A DNA stretch of 64,000 nt from Gammaproteobacteria bacterium (GTDB taxonomy: Bacteria; Pseudomonadota; Gammaproteobacteria; JAJPIJ01): assembly GCA_022071965.1 (NCBI GenBank), contig JAJVIQ010000005.1, positions 1 to 64,000 of the forward strand. The letters run 5' to 3'. The translations under genes were made by a program, and so were the position numbers. This document shows, piece by piece, positions 10,834 to 18,387 of the stretch (the first letter of the stretch is position 1; each line of letters starts with the position of its first letter). The notes under the pieces are model-generated. The model did not search any database. It was not told the DNA's origin and saw only the letters and a program-made list of their open reading frames with translations.

Positions 10834-13719
10834 ATGCAATCGATCACCGACAGAGATCTCGGCACACCGCCGTCGGCGGCCACGGAGAAGGTCACGCTTC
10901 AGATCGACGGATTCACCGTCACGGTTCCGCAAGGCACCACGGTCATGCGCGCCGCGGCGACCATCGGTATCGGCGTGCCCAAGCTGTGCGCCACCGACAT
11001 GCTGGAAGCGTTCGGATCATGCCGCCTGTGCCTGGTGGAAATCGAGGGGATGCGCGGCTACCCGGCCTCGTGCACGACGCCGGTAGCCGAGGGCATGAAG
11101 GTGACGACACAGAACCAGAAGCTCGGAGACCTGCGCCGGGGGGTCATGGAGCTCTACATTTCGGATCATCCGCTCGACTGCTTCACCTGTCCGGCCAATG
11201 GCCACTGCGAGCTGCAGGACATGGCCGGCGTCGTGGGTCTGCGCGAAGTCCGCTATGGATACGACGGCGCCAACCACGTCCATGCCGAGACCCGCGATGG
11301 GGCGGCGAATCCGATGTTTGCCGCCAAGGACGAGACCAATCCGTACTTCACTTTCGATCCGGCCAGCTGCATCGTCTGCTCGCGCTGCGTGCGCGCGTGC
11401 GACGAAGTGCAAGGCACCTTCGCGCTGACGATCCAGGGCCGGGGATTCGAGTCCAAGGTCTCGCCCAGTCAGAATCAGAGTTTCATGGAATCGGAGTGCG
11501 TCTCCTGCGGCGCATGTGTACAGTCGTGCCCGACGGCGGCGCTGAGCGAGAAATCCCTCATCGAGATGGGACAGGCGGATCACAGCATCATCACGACCTG
11601 CGCCTACTGCGGCGTCGGCTGTTCGTTCAAGGCCGAGATGAAGGGTGCCCAGGTGATGCGCATGGTGCCAAACAAGGACGGTCATGCGAACCACGGGCAC
11701 TCGTGCGTGAAGGGCCGGTTTGCATTCGGGTATGCCACGCATCCCGATCGCATAACGAAGCCGATGATCCGCGCGCGCATCAGCGATCCGTGGCGCGAAG
11801 TGTCGTGGGAGGAAGCCATAGCTCACGTGGCTGGTGAGATCAAGCGAATTCAGGCGACGTACGGTGCCGGCTCGGTGGGCGGAATCACCTCGTCGCGTTG
11901 CACGAATGAAGAGACCTATCTGGTCCAGAAGCTGGTGCGGGCAGCTTTTGGAAACAACAATGTCGATACCTGCGCCCGTGTGTGCCATTCGCCCACGGGT
12001 TACGGCTTGAAGCAGACGCTGGGTGAGTCCGCCGGAACGCAGACTTTCGATTCGGTGGAGAAGGCTGATGTCGTCATGGTAATCGGCGCCAATCCCACCG
12101 ATGGGCACCCCGTGTTCGCCTCGAGGATGAAGCAGCGGCTTCGTGAGGGGACGAAGCTCATTGTGGCTGATCCACGCACGATCGAGCTGGTACGTGCCCC
12201 CCACATCGCCGCAGACTACCACTTGAAGCTGAAGCCGGGCACCAACGTGGCGCTGATCACCGCGCTGGCGCATGTGATCGTAACGGAGGGGCTATGCCGC
12301 GAGGATTTTGTCGAGGCCCGGTGCGACGTCAATTCGTACCGCAAGTGGAAGGCCTTTGTCGCCGAGCAACGTCACTCCCCGGAGGCCACCGAGGCCGTCA
12401 CCGGCGTGCCCGCCGAGCTCGTTCGCGGCGCTGCGCGGCTGTATGCCACCGGCGGCAACGCCGCCATTTACTACGGCCTCGGCGTGACCGAGCACAGCCA
12501 GGGGTCCACCGCTGTCATCGGCATCGCCAATCTCGCGATGTGCACCGGCAATGTTGGGCGCGAGGGCGTCGGAGTGAATCCGCTGCGCGGCCAGAACAAC
12601 GTCCAGGGGTCGTGCGACATGGGCTCCTTCCCGCACGAGTTCCCCGGGTATCGCCACGTTGCCGATCAAGCCACCCGCGCGCTGTTCGAGCGCGCCTGGG
12701 GAGTCACGCTGGAATCCGAGCCCGGTCTGCGGATACCCAACATGTTCGAGGCAGCGTTGGACGGAAGTTTCAAGGGACTTTACGTTCAGGGCGAGGACAT
12801 TGCGCAGTCCGATCCGGATACTCAACATGTGACAGCGGCGCTCGAGGCAATGGAGTGCGTAGTGGTACAGGAGCTGTTCCTGAGCGAGACGGCGAAGTTT
12901 GCACACGTGTTCCTGCCGGGATCCTCGTTCCTGGAGAAAAACGGTACCTTCACCAACTCCGAGCGCCGCGTATCGCCGGTGCGCCGGGTGATGCCACCGC
13001 TCGCCGGCAAGGAAGACTGGGAGGTCACGGTCATGCTGTCGAACGCACTCGGCTACCGGATGGACTACACGCATCCGTCTCAGATCATGGATGAGATCGC
13101 CGCCCTTACGCCCACTTTCAAGGGCGTGAGTTTCGCGAAACTGGAGGACCTCGGCAGCGTCCAGTGGCCCTGCAATGATAGCCATCCGCAGGGTACGCCG
13201 ACCATGCACGTGGAGGAATTCGTGCGCGGCAAGGGACGTTTCCTGCTGACGGAGTACGTACAGAGCCATGAGCGCACCAACAGCCGCTTCCCGCTCATCC
13301 TCACCACCGGCCGCATTCTGTCTCAGTACAACGTAGGCGCGCAGACTCGCCGCACGTCGAACTCGATGTGGCATCCCGAGGACCGACTGGAGATCCACCC
13401 GCACGACGCCGAGGTGCGGGGCATACTTGACGGCGATTGGGCTGGTATCGAGAGCCGCGCCGGAGAAACCGTCCTGCGGGCGACCCTTACCGAGCGTGTT
13501 CAGCCGGGTGTGGTCTACACGACATTCCATTTCCCGGAATCGGGCGCCAACGTCATCACGACCGACAACTCAGACTGGGCCACCAACTGTCCGGAGTACA
13601 AGGTCACGGCGGTGCAGGTAACCAGGGTCAGCCAGCCCTCGGAGTGGCAGCAGCGGCATCGCGAGTTCTCCGATCGGCAGATGCACCTGCTGGAACAGCG
13701 GAATGCCGTCTCAGGCTGA
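10834..13719 (+). CDS. fdsA: NAD-dependent formate dehydrogenase alpha (catalytic) subunit
   Basis: Catalytic subunit that oxidises formate to CO2 at a bis-molybdopterin (Mo or W) site. The 961-residue protein contains an N-terminal [2Fe-2S] ferredoxin domain (Cys52, 63, 66, 80), a His/Cys [4Fe-4S] motif (His112, Cys116, 119, 125), two ferredoxin clusters (Cys179/182/185/189 and Cys222/225/228/232) and the proximal cluster (Cys256/259/263/291). The metal ligand is Cys384 in ARVCHSP, with His385 beside it, so this is a cysteine enzyme that needs no selenocysteine. The C-terminal molydopterin-dinucleotide-binding domain is complete. The FdhD gene overlaps its 3' end by 17 bases. Confidence 0.97.
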   Translation: MQSITDRDLGTPPSAATEKVTLQIDGFTVTVPQGTTVMRAAATIGIGVPKLCATDMLEAFGSCRLCLVEIEGMRGYPASCTTPVAEGMKVTTQNQKLGDLRRGVMELYISDHPLDCFTCPANGHCELQDMAGVVGLREVRYGYDGANHVHAETRDGAANPMFAAKDETNPYFTFDPASCIVCSRCVRACDEVQGTFALTIQGRGFESKVSPSQNQSFMESECVSCGACVQSCPTAALSEKSLIEMGQADHSIITTCAYCGVGCSFKAEMKGAQVMRMVPNKDGHANHGHSCVKGRFAFGYATHPDRITKPMIRARISDPWREVSWEEAIAHVAGEIKRIQATYGAGSVGGITSSRCTNEETYLVQKLVRAAFGNNNVDTCARVCHSPTGYGLKQTLGESAGTQTFDSVEKADVVMVIGANPTDGHPVFASRMKQRLREGTKLIVADPRTIELVRAPHIAADYHLKLKPGTNVALITALAHVIVTEGLCREDFVEARCDVNSYRKWKAFVAEQRHSPEATEAVTGVPAELVRGAARLYATGGNAAIYYGLGVTEHSQGSTAVIGIANLAMCTGNVGREGVGVNPLRGQNNVQGSCDMGSFPHEFPGYRHVADQATRALFERAWGVTLESEPGLRIPNMFEAALDGSFKGLYVQGEDIAQSDPDTQHVTAALEAMECVVVQELFLSETAKFAHVFLPGSSFLEKNGTFTNSERRVSPVRRVMPPLAGKEDWEVTVMLSNALGYRMDYTHPSQIMDEIAALTPTFKGVSFAKLEDLGSVQWPCNDSHPQGTPTMHVEEFVRGKGRFLLTEYVQSHERTNSRFPLILTTGRILSQYNVGAQTRRTSNSMWHPEDRLEIHPHDAEVRGILDGDWAGIESRAGETVLRATLTERVQPGVVYTTFHFPESGANVITTDNSDWATNCPEYKVTAVQVTRVSQPSEWQQRHREFSDRQMHLLEQRNAVSG

Positions 13720-14569
13720 ACGGCAGCCCAGCACCAACTCCGCCGGCACCCCACTGCCTTACGGCCCCGTGGTGACGCTCGAAGTCGAGCGCCGCCACGC
13801 GGGTCGAGTCGAACGGGTCCAGGGCTTTGTCGCGGAGGAGGTCCCGGTCTGCATGATGCTGAACGACGAGCCCTATTCCGTGATGATGCTGAGCCCCCGG
13901 GACATTCCGGATTTCGTCCTCGGCTTCTGCCTGACGGAGGGGATACTCTCGAGCTCTCATCAATTGCTGAACGTGCGCGTGGATCGCCATCCCGAAGGCC
14001 TCGTCGCAAACTGCACCGTGCCCCGGGATTGCGCCGAAGCGCTGCTGGCGCGCCAGCGTAACCTGACCTCACGGACCGGCTGCGGATTGTGCGGCGTGCG
14101 GAATCTCGCGGATGCAGTGCGCACGCCCGGGAAGATCGGCGCGGGCGTCGCCGTTGCGAGCGGTGCAATTGCCCGCGCGCATCGGGACCTGTGCTGCTGC
14201 CAGGCCTTCAACCAGCAGACGGGAGCCGTTCATGCCGCCGGCTGGGCCGATGTCGATGGCAGAGTGCTGCACGTGCGCGAGGACGTCGGCAGGCACAACG
14301 CGCTGGACAAGCTCATCGGCCACCTTGCGCGAACGGGGTTCAATGCCAATGACGGCTTCTGCGTCATCACCAGCAGAGCGAGCTACGAGATGGTCGTGAA
14401 AGCAGCGACCGTGGGCATGACATTGCTCGCTGCCGTATCTGCGCCGACGGCACTTGCCGTACGTATGGCTCGGGACACAAATCTGACGCTGGCCGGCTTC
14501 GTGCGAGGTAACGACCTCGTCCTGTACAGTCACCCGGAGCGTGTGGGCACAAATGAGGAGCGATCCTGA
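13703..14569 (+). CDS. fdhD: Formate dehydrogenase accessory sulfurtransferase FdhD (FdsC)
   Basis: FdhD/FdsC transfers sulfur to the molybdenum cofactor before its insertion into formate dehydrogenase, and binds the cofactor. The 288-residue protein has the conserved CxxC loop SRTGCGLCG (Cys127, Cys130), the EEVPV segment near residue 45, and the C-terminal blocks VREDVGRHNALDKLIG and FCVITSRASYEMVVKAA. Start at ATG 13703 overlaps fdsA by 17 bases, giving translational coupling; the protein has a slightly long N-terminus. Its position between fdsA and fdsD is the standard fdsGBACD order. Confidence 0.95.
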   Translation: MPSQAERQPSTNSAGTPLPYGPVVTLEVERRHAGRVERVQGFVAEEVPVCMMLNDEPYSVMMLSPRDIPDFVLGFCLTEGILSSSHQLLNVRVDRHPEGLVANCTVPRDCAEALLARQRNLTSRTGCGLCGVRNLADAVRTPGKIGAGVAVASGAIARAHRDLCCCQAFNQQTGAVHAAGWADVDGRVLHVREDVGRHNALDKLIGHLARTGFNANDGFCVITSRASYEMVVKAATVGMTLLAAVSAPTALAVRMARDTNLTLAGFVRGNDLVLYSHPERVGTNEERS

Positions 14570-14572
14570 GTC

Positions 14573-14806
14573 ATGCACATAGAACGTCTCGTGAAGATGG
14601 CCAATGACATCGGCGATTTCTTCAAGGCCGAGCCCAATCGAGAGGATGCCGTACGAGGCATTACCCACCATATACAACGCTTCTGGGATCCGCGCATGCG
14701 TGAACAGATCCTCGAGTACCTGAGGCAGGATGGCAGCGATCTCGATGAGGTCGTACGCGAGGCCCTGAGACTTTTGACCGCTCCGGAGCCACGCAGCGCG
14801 GTTTGA
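14573..14806 (+). CDS. fdsD: Formate dehydrogenase delta subunit
   Basis: A 77-residue helical protein of the FdsD family, needed for assembly or activity of soluble NAD-dependent formate dehydrogenase. It starts MHIERLVKMANDIGDFF and contains the conserved RFWDPRMREQILEYL motif. It follows fdhD after 3 bases and closes the operon. No clear Rho-independent terminator follows before the convergent DUF779 gene. Confidence 0.92.
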   Translation: MHIERLVKMANDIGDFFKAEPNREDAVRGITHHIQRFWDPRMREQILEYLRQDGSDLDEVVREALRLLTAPEPRSAV

Positions 14807-14911
14807 GAAGATTTCCCCTGCCTCTGTCGGCAGACACGCCGGCACATCCTCCCCGTTCCGTATCGAACGTTGCAGTTCTCAGGGGTAGCCGCGTTGCCCA
14901 CGGCCCGCCCG

Positions 14912-15055
14912 TCACCACGGGTCCGCGACGCCGGGTACCACGGCTGCGTAGGGGTCGGGCATGCCGGCGGGACCCGCTCCGCGCAGAGCCTGCGCGAAAG
15001 TGATCTGCCCGCGTATCGAGGCCGTGAGTGCCCAGCCGTCCGCATCCTCTTGCAT
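14912..15055 (-). CDS. Possible small protein or remnant downstream of the DUF779 gene
   Basis: A 47-codon minus-strand frame (start ATG at 15055) begins 40 bases after the DUF779 stop. It has protein-like composition (MQEDADGWALTASIRGQ...DPYAAVVPGVADPW), but no family is recognised and no ribosome site is clear. It could be a gene end left by a deletion. The rest of the 14807-15095 gap holds nothing recognisable. Confidence 0.2.
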   Translation of the reverse strand: MQEDADGWALTASIRGQITFAQALRGAGPAGMPDPYAAVVPGVADPW

Positions 15056-15095
15056 CTTGCCGAACAACCGGACAGCGCCGGCAGCCGCACCGTGT

Positions 15096-15521
15096 TTACT
15101 TGTTTCGGACGCTGATGTCCACGACGGCGGGCGCACAGGTGACGGCGGACATCGGGAGCGGATTGGTTTCCCCGAGCTCGCTCCATTCCTCGTCCGTGTA
15201 CAGGCGCGAGCGCGTGAGGAAGCGCCTGCCCTCGGGACCTTCCAGCGAGAACATGCCGCCGCGCCCGTCGACCACGTCGATGATGAGTTGCGTGTGCTTC
15301 CAGTATTCGTACTGGGACTTGCTGATGTAGAAGGGGCAGCCGCCGATCTCTCCCAGCCGCACGTCGGCATCGCCTACCTGGAACTCGCCCAGGGGATAAC
15401 ACATCGGCGAACTGCCGTCGCAGCAGCCCCCCGACTGATGGAACATGAGCTTGCCGTATTTGCCTTCGAGGATCCTGATGAGCTCGAGCGCGGGAGCAGT
15501 CGTGACAACACGTTCCACCAT
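15096..15521 (-). CDS. DUF779 domain-containing protein
   Basis: A 141-residue protein of the DUF779 family, which is repeatedly encoded beside NAD-dependent acetaldehyde/aldehyde dehydrogenases; its role is not established. It has a conserved cysteine-rich block HQSGGCCDGSSPMCYPLGEF (about 30-49) that looks like a possible metal site, and CPFYISKSQYEYWKHTQLIIDVVDGRGGMFSLE in the middle. AGGAGG lies 8 bases before the ATG at 15521. It is downstream of the aldehyde dehydrogenase on the same strand but behind a strong hairpin terminator. Confidence 0.88.
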   Translation of the reverse strand: MVERVVTTAPALELIRILEGKYGKLMFHQSGGCCDGSSPMCYPLGEFQVGDADVRLGEIGGCPFYISKSQYEYWKHTQLIIDVVDGRGGMFSLEGPEGRRFLTRSRLYTDEEWSELGETNPLPMSAVTCAPAVVDISVRNK

Positions 15522-15536
15522 GGTTCTACCCTCCTG

Positions 15537-15571
15537 AAAAAAAGGCGGGGTGCGCTTTCGCGCAGCCCGCC
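15537..15571 (-). terminator. Terminator/attenuator between ALDH and DUF779 genes
   Basis: Read on the minus strand, a GC-rich stem of 6 + 5 bp with one G-G mismatch and a GAAA tetraloop is followed by seven T residues. It ends just before the AGGAGG ribosome site of the DUF779 gene, so it may limit the downstream gene relative to the dehydrogenase. Confidence 0.85.
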
Positions 15572-15597
15572 CCCGGTATGCGCTCCTGTCGGGCGTA

Positions 15598-17154
15598 TCA
15601 GAAGAAGCCGAGCGCTTTCGGGCTGTAGCTCACCAGCATGTTCTTCGTCTGCTGGTAGTGATCGAGCATCATCTTGTGCGTCTCGCGCCCGATGCCCGAC
15701 TGCTTGTAGCCACCGAACGCCGCGTGCGCCGGGTAAAGGTGATAACAGTTGGTCCACACGCGACCCGCCTTGATGTTGCGGCCGAAGCGGTAGGCGCGGC
15801 TGCCGTCGCGGGTCCACACGCCGGAGCCAAGTCCGTAGAGCGTATCGTTGGCGATGGCGAGCGCCTCGGCGTCATCCTTGAAGGTGGTGACCGAGAGTAC
15901 CGGACCGAAGATCTCCTCCTGGAAGATACGCATCTTGTTGTGACCCTTGAACACGGTCGGCGTGACGTAGTAGCCGTCGGCCAGGTCGCCGCCGAGCTTC
16001 GGACGGGTGCCGCCGGTCAGGCATTGCGCGCCTTCCTGCTTGCCGATGTCGATGTAGGAGAGGATCTTCTCGACCTGCTCCTGCGAGGCCTGCGCGCCGA
16101 TCATGGTCGACGGATCGAGCGGGCTGCCCTGCTTGATCGCCTTCACGCGCGCCAGCGCGCGATCCATGAACTTCTCGTAGATGGACTCCTGGATCAGGGC
16201 GCGGGACGGCGCGGTGCAGACCTCGCCCTGGTTGAGCGCGAACATCACGAAGCCCTCGATGGCCTTGTCGAAGAAGTCATCGTCCGCGGCGCAGACGTCG
16301 CTGAAGAAAATGTTCGGCGACTTGCCGCCCAGCTCCAGGGTGACCGGGATGATGTTCTGGCTGGCGTACTGCATGATCAGCCGTCCGGTGGTGGTCTCGC
16401 CGGTGAAGGCGATCTTCGCGATGCGGCTGCTCGACGCGAGCGGCTTGCCGGCCTCCAGGCCGAAGCCATTGACGACGTTGAGCACGCCCGGCGGCAGCAG
16501 GTCGGCGATCAGTTCCATCAGTACCAATATGCCCACGGGTGTCTGCTCGGCGGGCTTGATTACCACGCAATTGCCGGCAGCCAGCGCCGGCGCGAGCTTC
16601 CAGGCGGCCATCAGGATTGGGAAGTTCCATGGGATGATCTGGCCGACCACGCCCAGCGGCTCGTGGAAGTGATAGGCGACCGTGTTGTCGTCGATCTCGC
16701 AGATGCTGCCTTCCTGCGCGCGTATGCAGGCGGCGAAATAGCGGAAGTGATCGATCGCCAGCGGAATGTCGGCGGCCAGCGTCTCACGGATCGGCTTGCC
16801 GTTGTCGACGGTCTCGGCATAGGCGACCTTCTCGAGGTTCTGCTCAATCCGATCGGCGATCTTGAGCAGGACGTTGGCCCGTTCGGTGGGCGAGGTGCGG
16901 CCCCACTTCTCGGCGGCCGCGTGCGCGGCATCGAGCGCGAGGCTGACGTCCTCCTCGGTCGAGCGGGCAACCTTGCAGAACACCTTGCCGGTGATCGGCG
17001 TGATGTTCTCGAAATACTGACCCTTCGACGGCGCAACCCACTTGCCGCCGATGAAGTTGTCGTACTTGGCCTTGAACTGAACCCGTGCCCCCGGGCTGCC
17101 CGGGAGGCCGTAACCCTTCGTGGTCTGGGAAAGATCTTCTGCTGCTGCGCTCAT
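15598..17154 (-). CDS. NAD-dependent aldehyde dehydrogenase (ExaC/acetaldehyde dehydrogenase type)
   Basis: Oxidises an aliphatic aldehyde to the acid with NAD+. The 518-residue protein has the ALDH catalytic residues Asn177 (PWNFP), Glu274 ([12 protein letters not shown]) and Cys313 ([11 protein letters not shown]), plus the cofactor block FTGETTTGR. The sequence ([15 protein letters not shown] start, [18 protein letters not shown] end) is typical of the ExaC/AldA acetaldehyde dehydrogenase group associated with ethanol oxidation. I chose the ATG at 17154 because AGGAGG precedes it by 5 bases; the frame is open 7 codons further upstream. No alcohol dehydrogenase is encoded nearby, so the source of the aldehyde is unknown. 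Confidence 0.95.
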   Translation of the reverse strand: MSAAAEDLSQTTKGYGLPGSPGARVQFKAKYDNFIGGKWVAPSKGQYFENITPITGKVFCKVARSTEEDVSLALDAAHAAAEKWGRTSPTERANVLLKIADRIEQNLEKVAYAETVDNGKPIRETLAADIPLAIDHFRYFAACIRAQEGSICEIDDNTVAYHFHEPLGVVGQIIPWNFPILMAAWKLAPALAAGNCVVIKPAEQTPVGILVLMELIADLLPPGVLNVVNGFGLEAGKPLASSSRIAKIAFTGETTTGRLIMQYASQNIIPVTLELGGKSPNIFFSDVCAADDDFFDKAIEGFVMFALNQGEVCTAPSRALIQESIYEKFMDRALARVKAIKQGSPLDPSTMIGAQASQEQVEKILSYIDIGKQEGAQCLTGGTRPKLGGDLADGYYVTPTVFKGHNKMRIFQEEIFGPVLSVTTFKDDAEALAIANDTLYGLGSGVWTRDGSRAYRFGRNIKAGRVWTNCYHLYPAHAAFGGYKQSGIGRETHKMMLDHYQQTKNMLVSYSPKALGFF

Positions 17155-17553
17155 GTAACCTCCTGCGTACGTCAATGAATGGTGTGTCCGCGCCGAAATG
17201 GGTCTGCACTGGCGTAAGCGGGTAGAATCGCGAACCGCGCTCCCGTTCGGGACACGCCATGTGTCGTGTCAGCGCGCGATTGCGACGGACCTCGCCGCAG
17301 ACGCCCGGGCGGAGCATCGTCGGCGTCGAACGAGCTTGCCTTGATTTGAGGTAAGGTTGTCGCTGTTGGACGCGTATTGATGATGCCTGCGTCAACAATG
17401 AATGCTGGCGCAATGGTACGCAGTATTGGTCATTTGAAAAACTATTCAATAGGAACGGCAATGCAGATGTTTCAGAATGAAACAAATGGTGCAGAATGCT
17501 ACACGTAATGGGCGCGGGATGTCCCGAAACGGGTCATAGGCATTCTGAAGCAT
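17155..17553. other. Divergent regulatory region ALDH / yqeC
   Basis: These 399 bases contain no gene. The part from about 17370 to 17510 is markedly AT-richer than the surroundings and holds the 17-bp palindrome at 17468-17484, plus a second looser dyad (TTGAA...TTCAA near 17438). I looked for a -24/-12 sigma-54 promoter facing the dehydrogenase and did not find a convincing one. Confidence 0.5.
17468..17484. promoter_or_regulatory. 17-bp perfect palindrome, likely operator (parS-like)
   Basis: TGTTTCA-GAA-TGAAACA has perfect 7-bp arms around a 3-base centre. The arms equal those of the ParB site parS (TGTTTCA-CG-TGAAACA), but the spacer is one base longer. Its place between divergent genes fits an operator of a dimeric regulator of the aldehyde dehydrogenase or yqeC-like gene. 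Confidence 0.6.
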
Positions 17554-18339
17554 ATGCAATCAGCTCACATTAGCCGCACTCCCGCAGCCGAGCTCATCGA
17601 CGCGTTGCAGGCGCGCAGCGGGATTGTCAGTTTCGTCGGTGCCGGCGGCAAGAAGTCCGCGATGTTCCGTATCGCCGATGCCCATCCCGGGCGGGTGGGC
17701 ATTACGGCGACGGCCCATATCGAGCGGTTTCCCCGCCGCTACCGCGACGCCTCGGTGCTGGGCGGCGGCGAGGACCTGCACGCGCGCGTCGTTGCGCTGC
17801 GCGACGCCCGCGTCGTGGCATTCGCGAAGAACTGCGATCTGCCCGGTCGCCATGCCGGCGTCTCCGACGAGGATCTGCAACGGCTTTACGTCGAGGGCGG
17901 CTTCGATGTTTGCGTGGTCAAGGCCGATGGCGCGAGAGGAAGGCTGATCAAGGCGCCGGCGGAACACGAACCGCCGATCGCGGCCTGTTCGACCGTCGTC
18001 GTGCCGGTCGTTTCGGCGCGCACGATAGGGCGGCCTCTGAGCGGAAAGATTGCGCATCGCCCGGAGCGCGTGGCGGCGGTGACCGGCGCCGGCATCGGTG
18101 AACCAATCGCGGCGGAACATCTGGCCCGCCTGCTCAGCAGTCCCGATGGCCTGCTCAGAAATACGCGCGATAGCGAGGTCGTGCCGCTCATCAACATGGT
18201 GGATGACCCCGGGCGCGAGCGGCTGGCGCGGCAGGCTGCCGAACAGGCCCTTGCGCTGACCGATCGATTCGACCGCGTAGTGCTCGGCGCGATGACGAAG
18301 GATCATCCCCTCATCGCAGTGGTGCGGCGGGCTCATTGA
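17554..18339 (+). CDS. YqeC-like selenium/molybdenum-hydroxylase accessory protein
   Basis: A 261-residue protein of the YqeC family (annotated as putative selenium-dependent hydroxylase or selenium-cofactor accessory protein; biochemical role unproven). It has a P-loop-like SFVGAGGKKSAMFRIA (residues 26-41), the segment ITATAHIERFP, and the family block DVCVVKADGARGRLIKAPAEHEPPI followed by VVPVVSARTIGRPLSGKIAHRPERV. Weak GAAG precedes the ATG. No selenium-dependent hydroxylase is visible in the window, and the nearby formate dehydrogenase uses cysteine, so the link to Mo/W enzymes is by neighbourhood only. It is convergent with the TonB receptor gene. Confidence 0.78.
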   Translation: MQSAHISRTPAAELIDALQARSGIVSFVGAGGKKSAMFRIADAHPGRVGITATAHIERFPRRYRDASVLGGGEDLHARVVALRDARVVAFAKNCDLPGRHAGVSDEDLQRLYVEGGFDVCVVKADGARGRLIKAPAEHEPPIAACSTVVVPVVSARTIGRPLSGKIAHRPERVAAVTGAGIGEPIAAEHLARLLSSPDGLLRNTRDSEVVPLINMVDDPGRERLARQAAEQALALTDRFDRVVLGAMTKDHPLIAVVRRAH

Positions 18340-18387
18340 TTGTTCGGACGGGGCGTCCGGGCGCCGCGATCGACTCTCGATCTCCCG

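Noticed and set aside
11590-12000. Possible selenocysteine position in formate dehydrogenase
   Set aside because: The metal-ligand codon at residue 384 is TGC (Cys), the frame has no internal TGA, and no SECIS is needed.
15550-17178. Long plus-strand open frame of 542 codons opposite the aldehyde dehydrogenase
   Set aside because: It mirrors the ALDH codons on the other strand, is Arg/Leu/Val-rich without motifs, and the ALDH has all catalytic residues.
17155-17553. Sigma-54 promoter for the aldehyde dehydrogenase
   Set aside because: No GG-N10-GC element with a TGGC-type -24 box was found on either strand.
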